This document shows positions 10,441-21,773 of a stretch of DNA of 64,000 nucleotides, piece after piece. The DNA is taken from NCBI GenBank assembly GCA_035771165.1, contig JAWNZC010000229.1, forward strand, positions 848,501-912,500. The letters run 5' to 3'. Origin of the DNA: Paragorgia papillata (taxonomy: Eukaryota; Cnidaria; Anthozoa; Scleralcyonacea; Coralliidae). A program made the position numbers and the translations under genes. Positions within the stretch are counted from its first letter, which is position 1. Each line of letters begins with the position of its first letter. The notes beneath the pieces are model-generated. The model saw only the letters and a list, made by a program, of their open reading frames with translations. It searched no databases and had not been told where the DNA came from.

Positions 10441-10925
10441 TAGATTAAGGCGGACAGCTGGAATACTAGCGGGCAGGGGGGGGGGGAGATTGATAGTTCC
10501 ACACAATAAAAAAAGAACATTATCTAGCTCTAAAGATTCACCCCCCCGTTTTGATATGGCCCCTTTGAATTTTTAAATATTACTTTTTATTATTTTTATT
10601 AAATATTTCATTAATAATTCATGAGGAAAACACAAAGGAAATCAGTACCATGTCCGTGGTTTTATAGCTGATAAAGAAACCTCCTGTTTTACATAAACTT
10701 TAGCTTTTCTCGGCTTAGACAACGTTATTTTTCAAACTTACTACGCCAAAGAACTTACCAAATGGGTTGTTTTTGAAGCTATTTAAAACATTCGCAGTAC
10801 GTGCTTTAAATATTACTTAAATGTCTTTGTAAACCACTTCATTATATATAGATGTGAGTGTTTCACTGTAGAAATATCCGGTGACATATTTTCCATATTC
10901 TCACTATAGTAAAGATATAGATAAC
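10441..10925 (+). repeat. Remnant of unit end plus start of a fourth unit
   Basis: 10441-10545 matches the unit end near 4020-4130 (actagcgggcagggg, then aaaagaacat). From 10547 the sequence matches the start of a unit inside the antisense ORF, and matching resumes at 10817-10905 (gtaaaccacttcattatat). A 221-bp insertion splits the two parts. No fourth receptor gene follows. Confidence 0.75.
10584..10804. mobile_element. 221-bp insertion splitting the unit-4 remnant
   Basis: Flanked by 12-bp direct repeats TTTAAATATTAC at 10572-10583 and 10805-10816, which fit a target-site duplication. The body (attcatgaggaaaacacaaa, then gtaccatgtccgtgg) recurs at about 24005-24395. No ORF. It has no strong terminal inverted repeats, so it may be a SINE or a solo fragment. 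Confidence 0.6.
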
Positions 10926-11837
10926 GTCCTGTACCGCTTTTTGCATTGAATATATATAATAAAAAGAAAATTGCACGATGGCTTAAAGATATGAATTTTA
11001 TCTTCTCGGGGTGAAAACAATATTTTACTCATTCGTGGTGAATCACTCGAACATAAAATCCATTTCTTCGTAATAAATTGTTGCACTGCAGAACTTGGTT
11101 GTTTTGTTGTTATTCAAGCAACCTGAATCAGAAAGCTCAATCTTACAGAGGTTTCCAGAACCACTTGACGCCGTAAAAGGCAAGGGCTTGGGAACGAGAA
11201 TGAGCGGTCCGATAAAACGTTTTGAAACTGGCTCTATAGTTAAAAACATAAGACAATAATGTGTTTGGCTAAATATAATGATATTGTAGGGATATAGTTT
11301 TGACTTTGCAAGAACCAGATATCCTAAAATCTTGGACGTCCGGAGTTTGTTTCTAGCCGCGCTAAGTGACGAAATCTAGAAACGACAATGCACTTGCAAA
11401 AGTCATTAAAAACAACTGACAAATGTTACTGGACTTGTTTAATAAATTTCTCGAGGTTCTGCACTGAACACATAATTATACACAACAGATCCAAAATACA
11501 ACTGAATACATAAATTAATTCAGTCAGAATCCTGATAGTTTAGTTAAAACTACTGTATTGTCATTGTCGCTTTCAATATATGTATCTATATTATAATTAA
11601 TTTTATCAAGTTTATTAGATTGTAACTGTACTCAACTAAAAAGTTTTTATTTTATTTCCTGAATTTTGTACAATCTCGGGGTAGTGCACGCTGAATCTGT
11701 TCCCCAAAATTCCCGAGGGGTGGGGGGAGGGGTATGGGGAAGTGGTTCCCACTTTTCCCGCCTTGCTACGACACTGCATGGTCATCCTCATACCCAGGGC
11801 ACTTTGGCTCCACGTTGGACCAGCATATTCTCTCATT
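10926..11837. other. No gene recognised
   Basis: AT-rich single-copy-looking DNA after the array. Only short ORFs (under 70 codons) on opposite strands, no splice-supported exon, and a G-rich patch near 11715-11745. Confidence 0.5.
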
Positions 11838-11930
11838 TAGAATTCATAATTATCCTGAATTGTCAAATGACCTAGAATTCATAATTATCCTGAATTGTCA
11901 AATGACCTAGAATTCATAATTATCCTGAAT
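11838..11930. repeat. 35-bp tandem repeat, 2.7 copies
   Basis: Unit starts tagaattcataattatcc and repeats at 11838, 11873 and 11908; copies nearly identical. Confidence 0.9.
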
Positions 11931-12217
11931 ATTAAAGCAATTGAAACCAAAACCCCCCATCCCAACCCTGATCCGAACACCTCTAATGAAAAAATCACAC
12001 CCCCCGGCGACACTAAATCTAATTACTACCCTCCGCGGACCCCGGCCATAAGTTTATAACACCCCTACTGGATCATTAGTTATATGCTTTTCAGTTTAAC
12101 ATACCGCATGTGGGGCAGGGAATTACTACAATCACCTGGATCGTTGTCACTCACGTGATCGGTGATCCTGTTGGAGTGGTAAAACAACACGAAGTGCTTG
12201 AATAAGAATAGATTTAA
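11931..12217. other. Spacer, no gene seen
   Basis: C-rich then mixed sequence between two tandem repeats. No supported ORF. Confidence 0.4.
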
Positions 12218-12434
12218 ATATGGCCGCCATTTCACTGTTTCTGTGCACCAATATGGCCGCCATTTCATTGTTTCTGTGCACCAATATGGCCGCCATTTCA
12301 TTGTTCATGTGCACCAATATGGCCGCCATTTCATTGTTTCTGTGCACCAATATGGCCGCCATTTCATTGTTTCTGTGCACCAATATGGCCGCCATTTCAT
12401 TGTTTCTGTGCACCAATATGACCGTCATGACGTC
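12218..12434. repeat. 33-bp minisatellite, ~6.5 copies
   Basis: Unit atatggccgccatttcattg followed by tttctgtgcacca, six full copies then a decayed one (atatgaccgtcat). As 33 is a multiple of 3, several frames stay open on both strands and give repetitive ORFs that are not genes. Each unit contains GCCGCCATTT, close to a YY1 consensus. Confidence 0.95.
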
Positions 12435-12500
12435 AGATGAAAACCAAGAATTGGTATTTGAAGAACATAGGACACTCACTGATTATTGGTAATTCTAATA

Positions 12501-12829
12501 CGGCATTTTGCCTCCACGGTCTGTGGACACTGGTTAGCCAGAGCATACGGCATTTTGCCTCCACGGTCTGTGGACACTGGTTAGCCAGAACATACGGCAT
12601 TTTGCCTCCACGGTCTGTTGACACTGGTTAGCCAGAGCATACGGCATTTTGCCTCCACGGTCTGTTGACACTGGTTAGCCAGAGCATACGGCATTTTGCC
12701 TCCACGGTCTGTTGACACTGGTTAGCCAGAGCATACGGCATTTTGCCTCCACGGTCTGTGGACACTGGTTAGCCAGAGCATACGGCATTTTGCCTCCACG
12801 GTCTGTGGACACTGGTTAGCTAGAGCATA
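12501..12829. repeat. 47-bp minisatellite, 7 copies
   Basis: Unit begins cggcattttgcctccacggt; starts at 12501, 12548, 12595, 12642, 12689, 12736 and 12783. Copies differ by single bases (ctgtgg or ctgttg). Confidence 0.95.
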
Positions 12830-12964
12830 GGCCACTTCCATAATGCCACCATATTAAATGTTCTTTTATGTGGATCATCTTTTATGAGCCTTCTGCCCTG
12901 GTTATATATGAAGCAGATTCTTTTGAATTGCAGGCACACAAACGAAGCGAGCCAGGCTGATTAA

Positions 12965-13109
12965 AGGCTCTCTTCCAGTCATCGCAAAAACTAGCTCGCA
13001 ACTCGCTGCTAGTGTTTGCATCTAATTAAAAACAACTCGCAGTGCTTGTTTTTTGCAAGTACTCGCAGCAAGCTGCGAACTAGTTTCTGCGATGAGTGGA
13101 AAAGAGCCT
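12965..13109. mobile_element. MITE, 145 bp, TAA target duplication
   Basis: The left end AGGCTCTCTTCCAGTCATCG and the complement of the right end (AGGCTCTTTTCCACTCATCG) form long inverted repeats. TAA flanks both sides (12962-12964, 13110-13112). A 3-bp TWA duplication fits the PIF/Harbinger group. Confidence 0.7.
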
Positions 13110-13295
13110 TAAGACGCACATGAAAGAATATTCAAATCAGTTGCAGTATGAAAGTGGTCTATTTTGGTCCAAAATTTCGGGTTGCCATGTGACCAGCCAA
13201 CGACAGGGCCATTTTTAAAGGTCTCCCAGCGTGAAGGTAGGAGGTTGGTCACTAGTGGGTCAACTTCGTCGGCACTGATGTCGTAATTACGATTT

Positions 13296-13392
13296 TTAAC
13301 TCTTTCCTGTCCGAATCGATCTTTAGTATTTTATTCAATTTCTGACGATTTTATTCACCTCTGGGGAAGCCCCCGGACAGGAATGAGTTTAT
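13296..13392. mobile_element. Short inverted-repeat element
   Basis: Ends ttaactctttcctgtccg and cggacaggaatgagtt are inverted copies. A related copy in the opposite orientation is at 23846-23945. Confidence 0.5.
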
Positions 13393-13724
13393 ATTAAAGA
13401 ATATTTTTTGACATTTTGCTTTTCATGTTACTGCTGCCATTCCGATTGTGATCCCATAAATTGTGATCCTTTTTTCCTTTTTCTTGGGTGTCACGATTTT
13501 GTATTTTTTACTTCCGCTACTATTCATGCTTCCGGTGACTTGTCAGCCATGTGACGGAGTGAGGCCGCGAAGCATGTTGGTAGCCTGGTAGGTAACCTAA
13601 CCACTAAAGATTTCTGCTTCACTATTGGTTAAAATGTTTGCGCGTTTTTATTGGCTATGAGTAAAACTGCAATCGTCATCAGGGGATTTATCCCTGGCCC
13701 AACACCGCTGAACATTATGGTATA

Positions 13725-14578
13725 AGAGGAGACAGTCTAAAGTGGTTTCAAAACTACTTAACTACAAGGACGCAAAGAATAAAATTTGGTCAAGATTTTT
13801 CAGACAGAACGATTGTTGATTGTCTCCCACAAGCTTCCATACTTCGTCCCATACTTTTTATTATATACATTAATGACCTTCCTCATTGTCTCGACAACTG
13901 CCTTGTGCAGAGTATGTACGCAGATGACACCATGATACATTATTCAAACAAATCCAGTGCTATAATTCAGGAATCACTACAAAATTATTTTAACCAATTG
14001 GTAATATGGTTGGAAGAAAATAGACTGCTTTTAAACAGCGTGCAATCAGGAATTACAACGCCTACAAAATCAAGCTGCCTGAGTAATTCTTAAATTGGAT
14101 AAGTTCGGAAAAAAGAAGAATTATGCATGTTTCTATCTTAGTGTTTAAATGAATTAGTACCTCGTAATTTAAGTAATATTCTTATTCAAAATTATAATTT
14201 CCATAGTTACAATACAAGAAGAAAGAAAGACCTTCATCTGCCAAAAATAAAACGTGAACTTGGCAAGAGAACATTTAGATTTAATGGACCTTACCAATAC
14301 TGCCTACTACAGTGAAAGAGGCTTCCTCACTTTCTAGTTTTAAGCTTCAAATTTGGAAACATTTGAGTGGTTAAATTTTATCTGCATGTGTATACAAATT
14401 CGGAGACATTTGGATAATTGATCTCTTTTGCATACTTTGTTTTTTGATACTACTGTATATATGTTATCTATTTAAAAATTTTATAATATCTGTAACTAAA
14501 TACGGGTCCTTCATGAATACCAGCTATATATTATAGCTGATGAGGCCAAGCTGTTTAAATAAAGTTATCCTCGACATC
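13725..14578 (+). mobile_element. LINE 3' fragment with reverse transcriptase remains
   Basis: From about 13728 a frame reads DSLKWFQNYLTTRTQRIKFG, then ILRPILFIIYINDLP and MYADDTMIHY, the catalytic YADD box of a non-LTR (Jockey/CR1/L2-like) reverse transcriptase. The frame stops after about 14093. Further on, a C-terminal-like segment (NYNFHSYNTRRKKDLHLP) is visible at about 14180-14290 in another frame. The end has aaataaagtt at 14560, a usual LINE 3' terminus. It is 5'-truncated and broken by stops. Confidence 0.8.
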
Positions 14579-14867
14579 CGAGCTCGTAACTCAAAAAAGA
14601 GCGGGAAAACACTGAAATATTTGGACTGAGCCGATGTGGGAATAGCCGAGAGTCCCACACAAAAGTTAAAATTATAAGCATACTACCAAAAAGATAAAGT
14701 AGCTAATTTGTGCATGGCTTCTAGATCTTTGTCAATATTGTAACAATATTGTAAGTCTTACGGCTAGTTCCTACTTCTCTTGCAATGTTTACTCTAGCAA
14801 ATTCACGCATGCGCAAACGTTTGGCAGCGGTGTTCTCTGGCCCTTATTTCTTTTGAAATTGGGCCAG
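14579..14867. repeat. Dispersed repeat, inverted copy near 27320
   Basis: 14763-14852 (actctagcaaattcacgcat, then gcgcaaacgtttggcagcgg) matches the reverse complement of about 27320-27411. It leads directly into the 13-bp array. Confidence 0.5.
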
Positions 14868-15555
14868 TGTACCAGGCTAGTGTACCAGGCCAGTGTACCA
14901 GGCTAGTGTACCAGGCTAGTGTACCAGGCTAGTGTACCAGGCTAGTGTACCAGGCTAGTGTACCAGGCTAGTGTACCAGGCTAGTGTACCAGGCTAGTGT
15001 ACCAGGCTAGTGTACCAGGCTAGTGTACCAGGCTAGTGTACCAGGCTAGTGTACCAGGCCAGTGTACCAGGCTAGTGTACCAGGCTAGTGTACCAGGCCA
15101 GTGTACCAGGCCAGTGTACCAGGCTAGTGTACCAGGCTAGTGTACCAGGCTAGTGTTACCAGGCTAGTGTACCAGGCTAGTGTACCAGGCTAGTGTACCA
15201 GGCCAGTGTACCAGGCTAGTGTACCAGGCCAGTACTCGTGTACCAGGCTAGTGTACCAGGCTAGTGTACCAGGCTAGTGTACCAGGCTAGTGTATACCAG
15301 GCTAGTGTACCAGGCTAGTGTACCAGGCTAGTGTACCAGGCTAGTGTACCAAGCTAGTGTACCAGGCTAGTGTACCAGGCTAGTGTACCAGGCTAGTGTA
15401 CCAGGCCAGTGTACCAGGCCAGTGTACCAGGCTAGTGTATACCAGGCTAGTGTACCAGGCTAGTGTACCAGGCTAGTGTACCAGGCTAGTGTACCAGGCT
15501 AGTTTACCAGGCCAGTGTACCAGGCTAGTGTACTAGGCCAGTGTACCAGGCTAGT
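14868..15555. repeat. 13-bp minisatellite, about 52 copies
   Basis: Unit gtaccaggctagt, with a cca/cta variant in some copies and a few 1-4-bp insertions (for example near 15230 and 15295). Nearly 690 bp. It could be collapsed or expanded in the assembly. Confidence 0.95.
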
Positions 15556-15727
15556 ATGTTGTAAGCACTTTGCGCCTTTCGCTTTTGGAGTTGGACAAAA
15601 GGTTGAACAGCTTTGTCTTTTGACCAAGGTGTTCTTGCACGTTGTTGGTAGATTTCGAAAGTGACTGACTGACTTTGTAGTTTATCAGTGATCAGATGTG
15701 GCTGACAACTGTCTTGATTGTAAATAT

Positions 15728-15857
15728 GTTCACCAGTGTGAAGTATGCACGACATTCAGCCTTCGATCCATGCAGGCTCCGCGCACTTGCGTGTGCGAGA
15801 AGTGCGCGAGCCTGAATGGAAGGGCGAATGTGGTGCATCAACTTCACACTGGTCAAC
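15728..15857. mobile_element. Palindromic MITE-like element
   Basis: Arms of about 60 bp: gttcaccagtgtgaagt on the left, complement gttgaccagtgtgaagt on the right, meeting at a cgcgcacttgcgtgtgcg core. No ORF; target duplication unclear. Confidence 0.6.
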
Positions 15858-16079
15858 GTGCCAGTACGTATACGTAGGCGTCATGTTTGCTTTAATTGCT
15901 TAAAATATTTTTAAAAAATCACCCCTTCACCTAATAAAAAAATATATCCTTTTTCTAGATATGTTTATTTAAATGTAAACATGTCATTAACAGACATTGT
16001 AACTCTACTCAATAAAGGTTATTTTAATATTTATTTACTTTACCCTTCTTTTGATTCATTTCAAAAGTTCTACAGAAAT

Positions 16080-16305
16080 TAATTCAGACGAATTTAACTG
16101 TTTGAATTTTATTCGCCAAAACTGCGACGTATATAACTCGATTAAATTCGACACACGAATTAAATTCGTCTCGGCCACTGATCTCAAATATATACTCATT
16201 ATACTGGATAGAGCATCTATTGGTTCGCGCCTTGCAAAAATTGAAGTCGGAAGTGAGGCTAAAAATCTCGCGGCGGCCATATCCGGTGGGACCCACTTCG
16301 TAGTT
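16080..16305 (+). repeat. Left arm of a 3.9-kb inverted repeat
   Basis: Contains repeated ttaaattcgtc palindromes, then a block (tgatctcaaatatatactca to ggtgggacccact) that recurs inverted at about 19590-19700. ORFs through it are artefacts of the repeat. Confidence 0.65.
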
Positions 16306-17979
16306 ATATCACTATTGCTGAATCATAGTTTTCGCTTTAAATCATCGGATTTTTAACGAAAACCAGCTAAATTTTACACTCTTAACAAGAAAATGTACCT
16401 GTCGCTATGGGAGAACTTAAAAGTAGCTGGGATCATGGAAATCAGCCGAAATTTCACGATTTTACTGAACGAAAATCAGCACCGGCCACCAGTCTACAAT
16501 TTGAAGAATTATTAAAGGACTATTAAAAGTAAGGAACAAATAACATCTTTTATTATTCACTTTAGCAGTTTGACAGTGACTTTATGACAAAGTAACAATA
16601 TTACCGTTTCTATATCCGTCAAAAGACGTATATTGGATCAGACGATCTGAGGGTTTTATACAACTGAAGATGTTTATTGGAAGTTTGTAGTTATAATTTA
16701 TTATTAAAAAATTAGCCAATAGGCAAAAATATATTTTTTTATACAAGAGGACAAATGGACAATTAATGTATTACAAATATTGAAAATGCACACCATAAAT
16801 TGATAAATGCTAGGTGAACAGGAATTATCTTCGTCAATATTATAGTAACAGGACTTCATCCGACTTCATCAATAATAGTAAAACAGTGAGTTAAATGCTT
16901 ATAAATTTGCCTGTTTGTTACCTGTGTGTTCTTGCTTTATTTTACCCTGTCTATATATATATTATATCTGTGATGAACTCATGGCTGCCTAGGCTTGCTG
17001 GAGAGACTTGCCAAGGGTTTTCTATTTGACAAAGTCAAATTGTCTGGTATTTGAAAGAGTTATAGAATCATCTGAGATTGAAGTAAAATTATAATAAAGG
17101 GGCATGGTTTGGCCAGCTCTGATTTACACACAGAAATAATTATTTATTGGTTATAATCTACTATATTCTTTTATATTTTATATTTTATATACTTCAGTGT
17201 ACTGACACTACTGTACTTTGTGTAGACTTATATTTGAAACAGATAATAAGTCATGAGCTTTTTTCTAAAATAAACAAAGAGAAGGATGATTCCAAACTAT
17301 TATTTACTACAGAAGTGTTTTCATTTCAAGATATTTTTGAAAAAGTTTCAATCTTTACTACATTTATCATACCTCGATATCTTGCATCATACAACTTTTT
17401 AGGTTTCATACCCATCTATATGTCTTTTCCTTATTAGATCCACACAACTTTTTTATGCAGAAATTATCACTAGCTGATCAGTCATTAATTTTTTTTTTGA
17501 GATGAGTGATGATAACAATGCATATAGATGTTTATAAGATTTTAGTTTAATTGAAGCTAGTGTAAGCTGCTCTGGATAGTACAAACAATTTATTGAAATT
17601 AATTTAAGTTTTCTCTAATACAGTACAAAGGCAATGCCGCAAAGGACTAAAATGTCAAAAAAAATTTAAAATACTATCTAGCACCAGTGGTGGCTGGAGC
17701 ACTGGCACATTCTTCACAGACCTTGATAACCATATGGTAGATTCTCCTGTTGATGAAAATCATGTTTTTGCTCTTATCAAGTCCATTGCAAAAAGCTACA
17801 GCAAAATTCGTTTTTACCATCTTGGAAAGGAAACCACAGCTAACCTTTCTGGTACATAAATAAGAAAAAAATTGAATAAGCTTGTCCTCTTCCAGCATCA
17901 GTAAGAATCAAAACAAAACTAATCTGTACATGTAAACAAAAAAGGAAAGTAAACTACAGGTAACTGTATTTATTATAAG
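16306..17979. other. AT-rich stretch, no gene recognised
   Basis: Lies between the inverted arms. A 96-codon plus-strand ORF at 17147-17437 is low-complexity and hydrophobic, with no splice or homology support. Confidence 0.4.
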
Positions 17980-18240
17980 TAATAACATGACTTGAGGGAA
18001 ATTTAATCGCTAATTTCCCAAAAAGACATGTTATTAGTTTGTAATATTATGATTTCCCGTGCATGTTGATGAGGGAAAATATATGCAAGCGGGAAATTTA
18101 GAAGAAGACAAAAGATTTCTTTGTCTTCTAATTTTCCCTCATCAACATGCACAGGAAAATTAGAAGAAGACAAAGGATTTCTTTGTCTTCTAATTTTCCC
18201 TCATCAACATGCATGGGAAAATTAGAAGACAAAGGATAAA
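17980..18240. repeat. Short imperfect repeats with internal hairpins
   Basis: Repeats of ttttccctcatcaacatgca, with gaagacaaa and its complement giving local hairpins. Flanks (gaaatttaatcgctaatttc, then agaaaccgaggcgatcatgg) match sequences near 31570 and 32725, so this is one repeat family. Confidence 0.6.
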
Positions 18241-18299
18241 TTACCCGAGGGAAATACGAGGTTTACATTCCCTCGGAGAACAAAAGAAACCGAGGCGAT

Positions 18300-18752
18300 C
18301 ATGGTATTACACTGGATATACCATAACTTTATCTAAGGACCAATGTTACTACAGGAGGAAATCGGAGTACCCGGAGGGAACCTGTGGTGTTTGGTAGAGT
18401 CAAACTGGAAGCACTCAAGTCACATGCATCCAAAGGAAACTGAACTAAACTACTGTAACAGTTAAACAGTCTTTACACTGGATAACCTTATCAATCATAT
18501 CTTAACTGTCCTTCCTAGAGATCTAGTAAGGGTCACCCCTCATTGGTCAATTTTACTACAAAAGAAAACTGAAGTAAACTAACTTTATTTATACTGGATA
18601 CTGATAAGTCTATCAGTCATATCTAAACTGTTCTTCCTAGAGGTCCACAGCAAGCGTCATCCCTCATTGGTCAGTGTTACTACAGGAGGAAACCAGAGTA
18701 CCCTGAAGAAATCTCTGGTGTTTGGTAGAGTCAAACTAGAAGCACTCCTCTA
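18300..18752. repeat. Diverged direct duplication, ~331-bp period
   Basis: ggtgtttggtagagtcaaac at 18386 recurs at 18717 with its upstream context (actacaggaggaaa). A middle partial copy near 18540 shares cattggtca and actacaaaaga. No ORF. Confidence 0.6.
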
Positions 18753-19584
18753 ATGTACATCCAAGGTGAAATTTTAATCTGATAAGTGCATCAAGTAGGA
18801 GTTAAACCCAGATTGCAGAGTAACATCCTTAGATCTACAGTAATCCTGGATGCATGTAACTGGAAAGACTTTTCTTGCTTTCAGCAAACTAGATAAAATT
18901 TTAATCTGCTAAATGTACAGTAAAACTGCATTGATCGAGTAGGAATCAAACTTGGGTGTAACTTCTTAATGGCCAGTAAGATGCTCTCTAACCATAATAA
19001 ACTACCACTAACTCAAAATGTTATACAGTATGTACATATTTTGTTTGAGATATACTGTAGACAAAATGAAATACTATCAAGGGACAAGGGCTTGGACAAA
19101 ATACATACTGTAGTGTAACCATAATAAAACCATCTGAACTGGTTGAACATTAGCCCAAATTCGACAAAACTATAAAGTTCGAATATTTCATGTGAACAGT
19201 ATCAACAGCGGGTAAGTTTATTAGTTTAAACAGACACAGTTATGACTTCTTGGGGTTTAATCGGCATGAAATAAATCAAAAGTTAAACAAACACATCATC
19301 GTAAATCATCAAATAATACGCGTTACTAGAAAGAAACAAATACACAGGCAGTCACTTCCAGAAATTTGTTTACCGACTTTGCTAGCTCTGAAGCAAATAA
19401 ACAGGCAAGCGTATTTTGTAAAGAAAAGCACTTTCTAAACAAAAAAATAGTTCAAAACACTAAACTATTACTTAAAATAAGATTACAAACCTCAATTCGG
19501 TGGTAACTCTTCGTAACATCCCAGAATTTGGCGAAAAACGCCGTTCAACTGCTTCCACTCCTATTTACGCCATATTGTATGGGA
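18753..19584. other. No gene recognised
   Basis: AT-rich. Only a short inverted pair near 19026-19110 (acagtatgtacatattttgt and a near complement). Confidence 0.4.
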
Positions 19585-19945
19585 CCCAAGTGGGTCCCAC
19601 CGGAAATGGTCGCCGCTAATCTATTCCGACTTCACTGCGAACACCGGATGCTCTATCCAGTATAATGAGTATATATTTGAGATCAGTGGTCTCGGCAATT
19701 AAATGACGGATAATGCGACGATAATGCGTGTTCGAGTTACACGACGAATTATCGTCGCGTCGAATTAAATATTTCTCTTCTGTCTGTGACAATTTGGCGC
19801 CATGTTTTCAAGGAATCGTTTTGAGACTCAACACGTCCAAGTAAAAACAATTAAATTCGACTGAAACTCGACGTCGCATTTACGTCGCATTACCGACGAA
19901 GTTAATTCGAATTAAATTCGTCTGAATTAAATTCGTCTATTGTGC
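19585..19945 (-). repeat. Right arm of a 3.9-kb inverted repeat
   Basis: The reverse complement matches the arm at 16160-16305. It is extended by more gaattaaattcgtc palindromes towards 19940, giving a complex MITE-like terminus. Confidence 0.65.
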
Positions 19946-21054
19946 GACGTTTAGCGCAGGCCTGACCTTCGCGTTGCCCCAAACAATCCAATTATTAGCT
20001 TGAAAAGGGCAAACCCCCCTCTGCGCCCGCGCCTGAGAGCTGGGGTTATGATCGTCTCGCAGTACAGATACGAGAGCGGTTTAAAGTTTAAACAGGTGGA
20101 TGTAAAGATCATTTGGTTATATAGACTATAAGATCAAATTTAAGTCAAAGTAGAAATACAAAGTCAGTTTCGTGATTTCATTTTTTGTTTTCATGATACT
20201 CAGCAGTGATAGTGTGAAAGTACTTGGAAGTTGGAACACGTCTCCCAAGTTCTAGTAAATTGGCACTACAACCACTTCCTGCTTGTTATCACAAGATCAT
20301 ATACTGTATGTGCGTGTGATCATGTGGAACCAAGTTGCTCGTCAGAAATTAACAAAAATAGATAGGGCGCAAGGAGCGTGGGAAAGGCGTGTGAGGAAAC
20401 ATACTTAAGCGCCGCACAAACAACCAAATTTTCCTTGACAAGTTGTATTTGTTCGTGTGCACGACACAAATTGACAAGTTTTAAACTTGACAAGATCATC
20501 TCCAAAGCTTATTACGCGACCATTGCCGTCAAGAAAAACTTGTCCAACCGTACACATGAGCAATTATGAATTGTCAAGGAAAATGTTTGGGGAAAAATTG
20601 TTCATCATACACACGAGCAAGGAAAGCTACCAAGGAACTTGTCAAGGAAAACTTGGTCGTCTACTCTGTGCGGGGCTTTACTCGCGCACTTGTGGTTCCT
20701 GATATTATTGCCATAAGTAAGCGAACAGCTGGAGAAAGAAGGTGGGAAAGGAGAAAGGCGATAATGAACGAGAACAGACAAGTCTGCGGCCAATCATATA
20801 TGATTGAATAAATATTAATTGCATCCGGAATACGGTAATCAAATAATTATGTCATCATGGAAAACCCTTCATAAAAATGTTTCTTACGTGTTTTATTTCC
20901 GTTGGCTCAACTCGAAAATATCACACTCGAATAGAATTAAAAATTTATAGGAAATAAGACGAAAAACATTAAATAAAACATTACAAGATGGCTAGCCTGG
21001 ATTTTTATCAATACCTGCGTAAATTAAACTTTTAAAGAACAAGTTTCTTCAAAC
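19946..21054. other. No gene recognised
   Basis: Short overlapping ORFs on both strands near 20320-20810, none over 81 codons. They share repeated cttgacaag/cttgtcaag words, which suggests repeat-derived DNA. Confidence 0.35.
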
Positions 21055-21056
21055 TA

Positions 21057-21353
21057 CAGTGTATCAAAAAAAAACCGGAACCCTTAGAAAACAACCTATT
21101 GTAGTAGTTTGAAAGCCCTAAAAGCGCTGCGTTATAAATTAATCAGCACAATAAGTTAAACGAAGCATAGCCACTGAACGAAGCGCAAAAGCTTTTAAAT
21201 ACTTTCACCATGCATACACTTCAAGTTATCTTAATTTCTTTTTATAAGACCGTGTGTTTTACGCATCTGTGGGTTCAGCAAAGTGCTTATAGGGCTTTCA
21301 AACTACTACAATAGGTTGTTTTCTAAGGGTTCAGGTTTTTTTGATACACACTG
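21057..21353. mobile_element. Tc1/mariner-type MITE, 297 bp
   Basis: Flanked by TA on both sides (21055-21056, 21354-21355). The left end is CAGTGTATCAAAAAAAAACC and the right-end complement CAGTGTGTATCAAAAAAACC. The inverted repeats extend about 70 bp (to gtagtttgaaagccct). No ORF. Confidence 0.8.
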
Positions 21354-21652
21354 TAGTTTTTTATTCATTGTTATATAATACAATGAATAGTTTTGGATTA
21401 TTTAAACGACATATCTAATGAACAAGTATTTATAAGCTGATTTCAGCTTTGCCTGAGATTATTAGTCTCTCCATGATATTTGATTCCAGGATTTAAATTA
21501 AACGAAATTAAATCAGTTTTGGTCTGAGAAACTAAACTATCCTGGTATGATAATCTTGTCGTGGCTGTGCACACGTTCACTTGGACTTTGGTATAGACAA
21601 CTGGTACCCGGCCAAAGACAGGTATCATTTCAAAGTAAGATAAGATACATTT

Positions 21653-21773
21653 AATGTCTGCTCCCGAGGGAAACAGTTTTGTTTTCGAGAGTCTATTTCC
21701 CGAGACGAAGTCGAGGGAAACATCGAGACTCGAGGGAAAACAAAACTAACTGTTTCCCGAGGGATCAGACATT
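21653..21773. mobile_element. Inverted-repeat element with cccgaggg words
   Basis: Ends aatgtctg and cagacatt enclose arms cccgagggaaacagttttgt and the complement of acaaaactaactgtttcccg. Related words occur at 18245 and 61560. Confidence 0.55.

Noticed and set aside
12147..12492. Several long repetitive ORFs on both strands (ILVHRNNEMAA-type and CTNMAAISLF-type)
   Set aside because: They are read-throughs of the 33-bp minisatellite, whose unit length keeps all frames open.
14868..15555. Regular short repeats that might suggest a CRISPR array
   Set aside because: Units are 13 bp and contiguous without unique spacers; it is a minisatellite in an animal genome.
17147..17437. 96-codon plus-strand ORF
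   Set aside because: Low-complexity, AT-driven hydrophobic sequence with no splice context or recognisable family.
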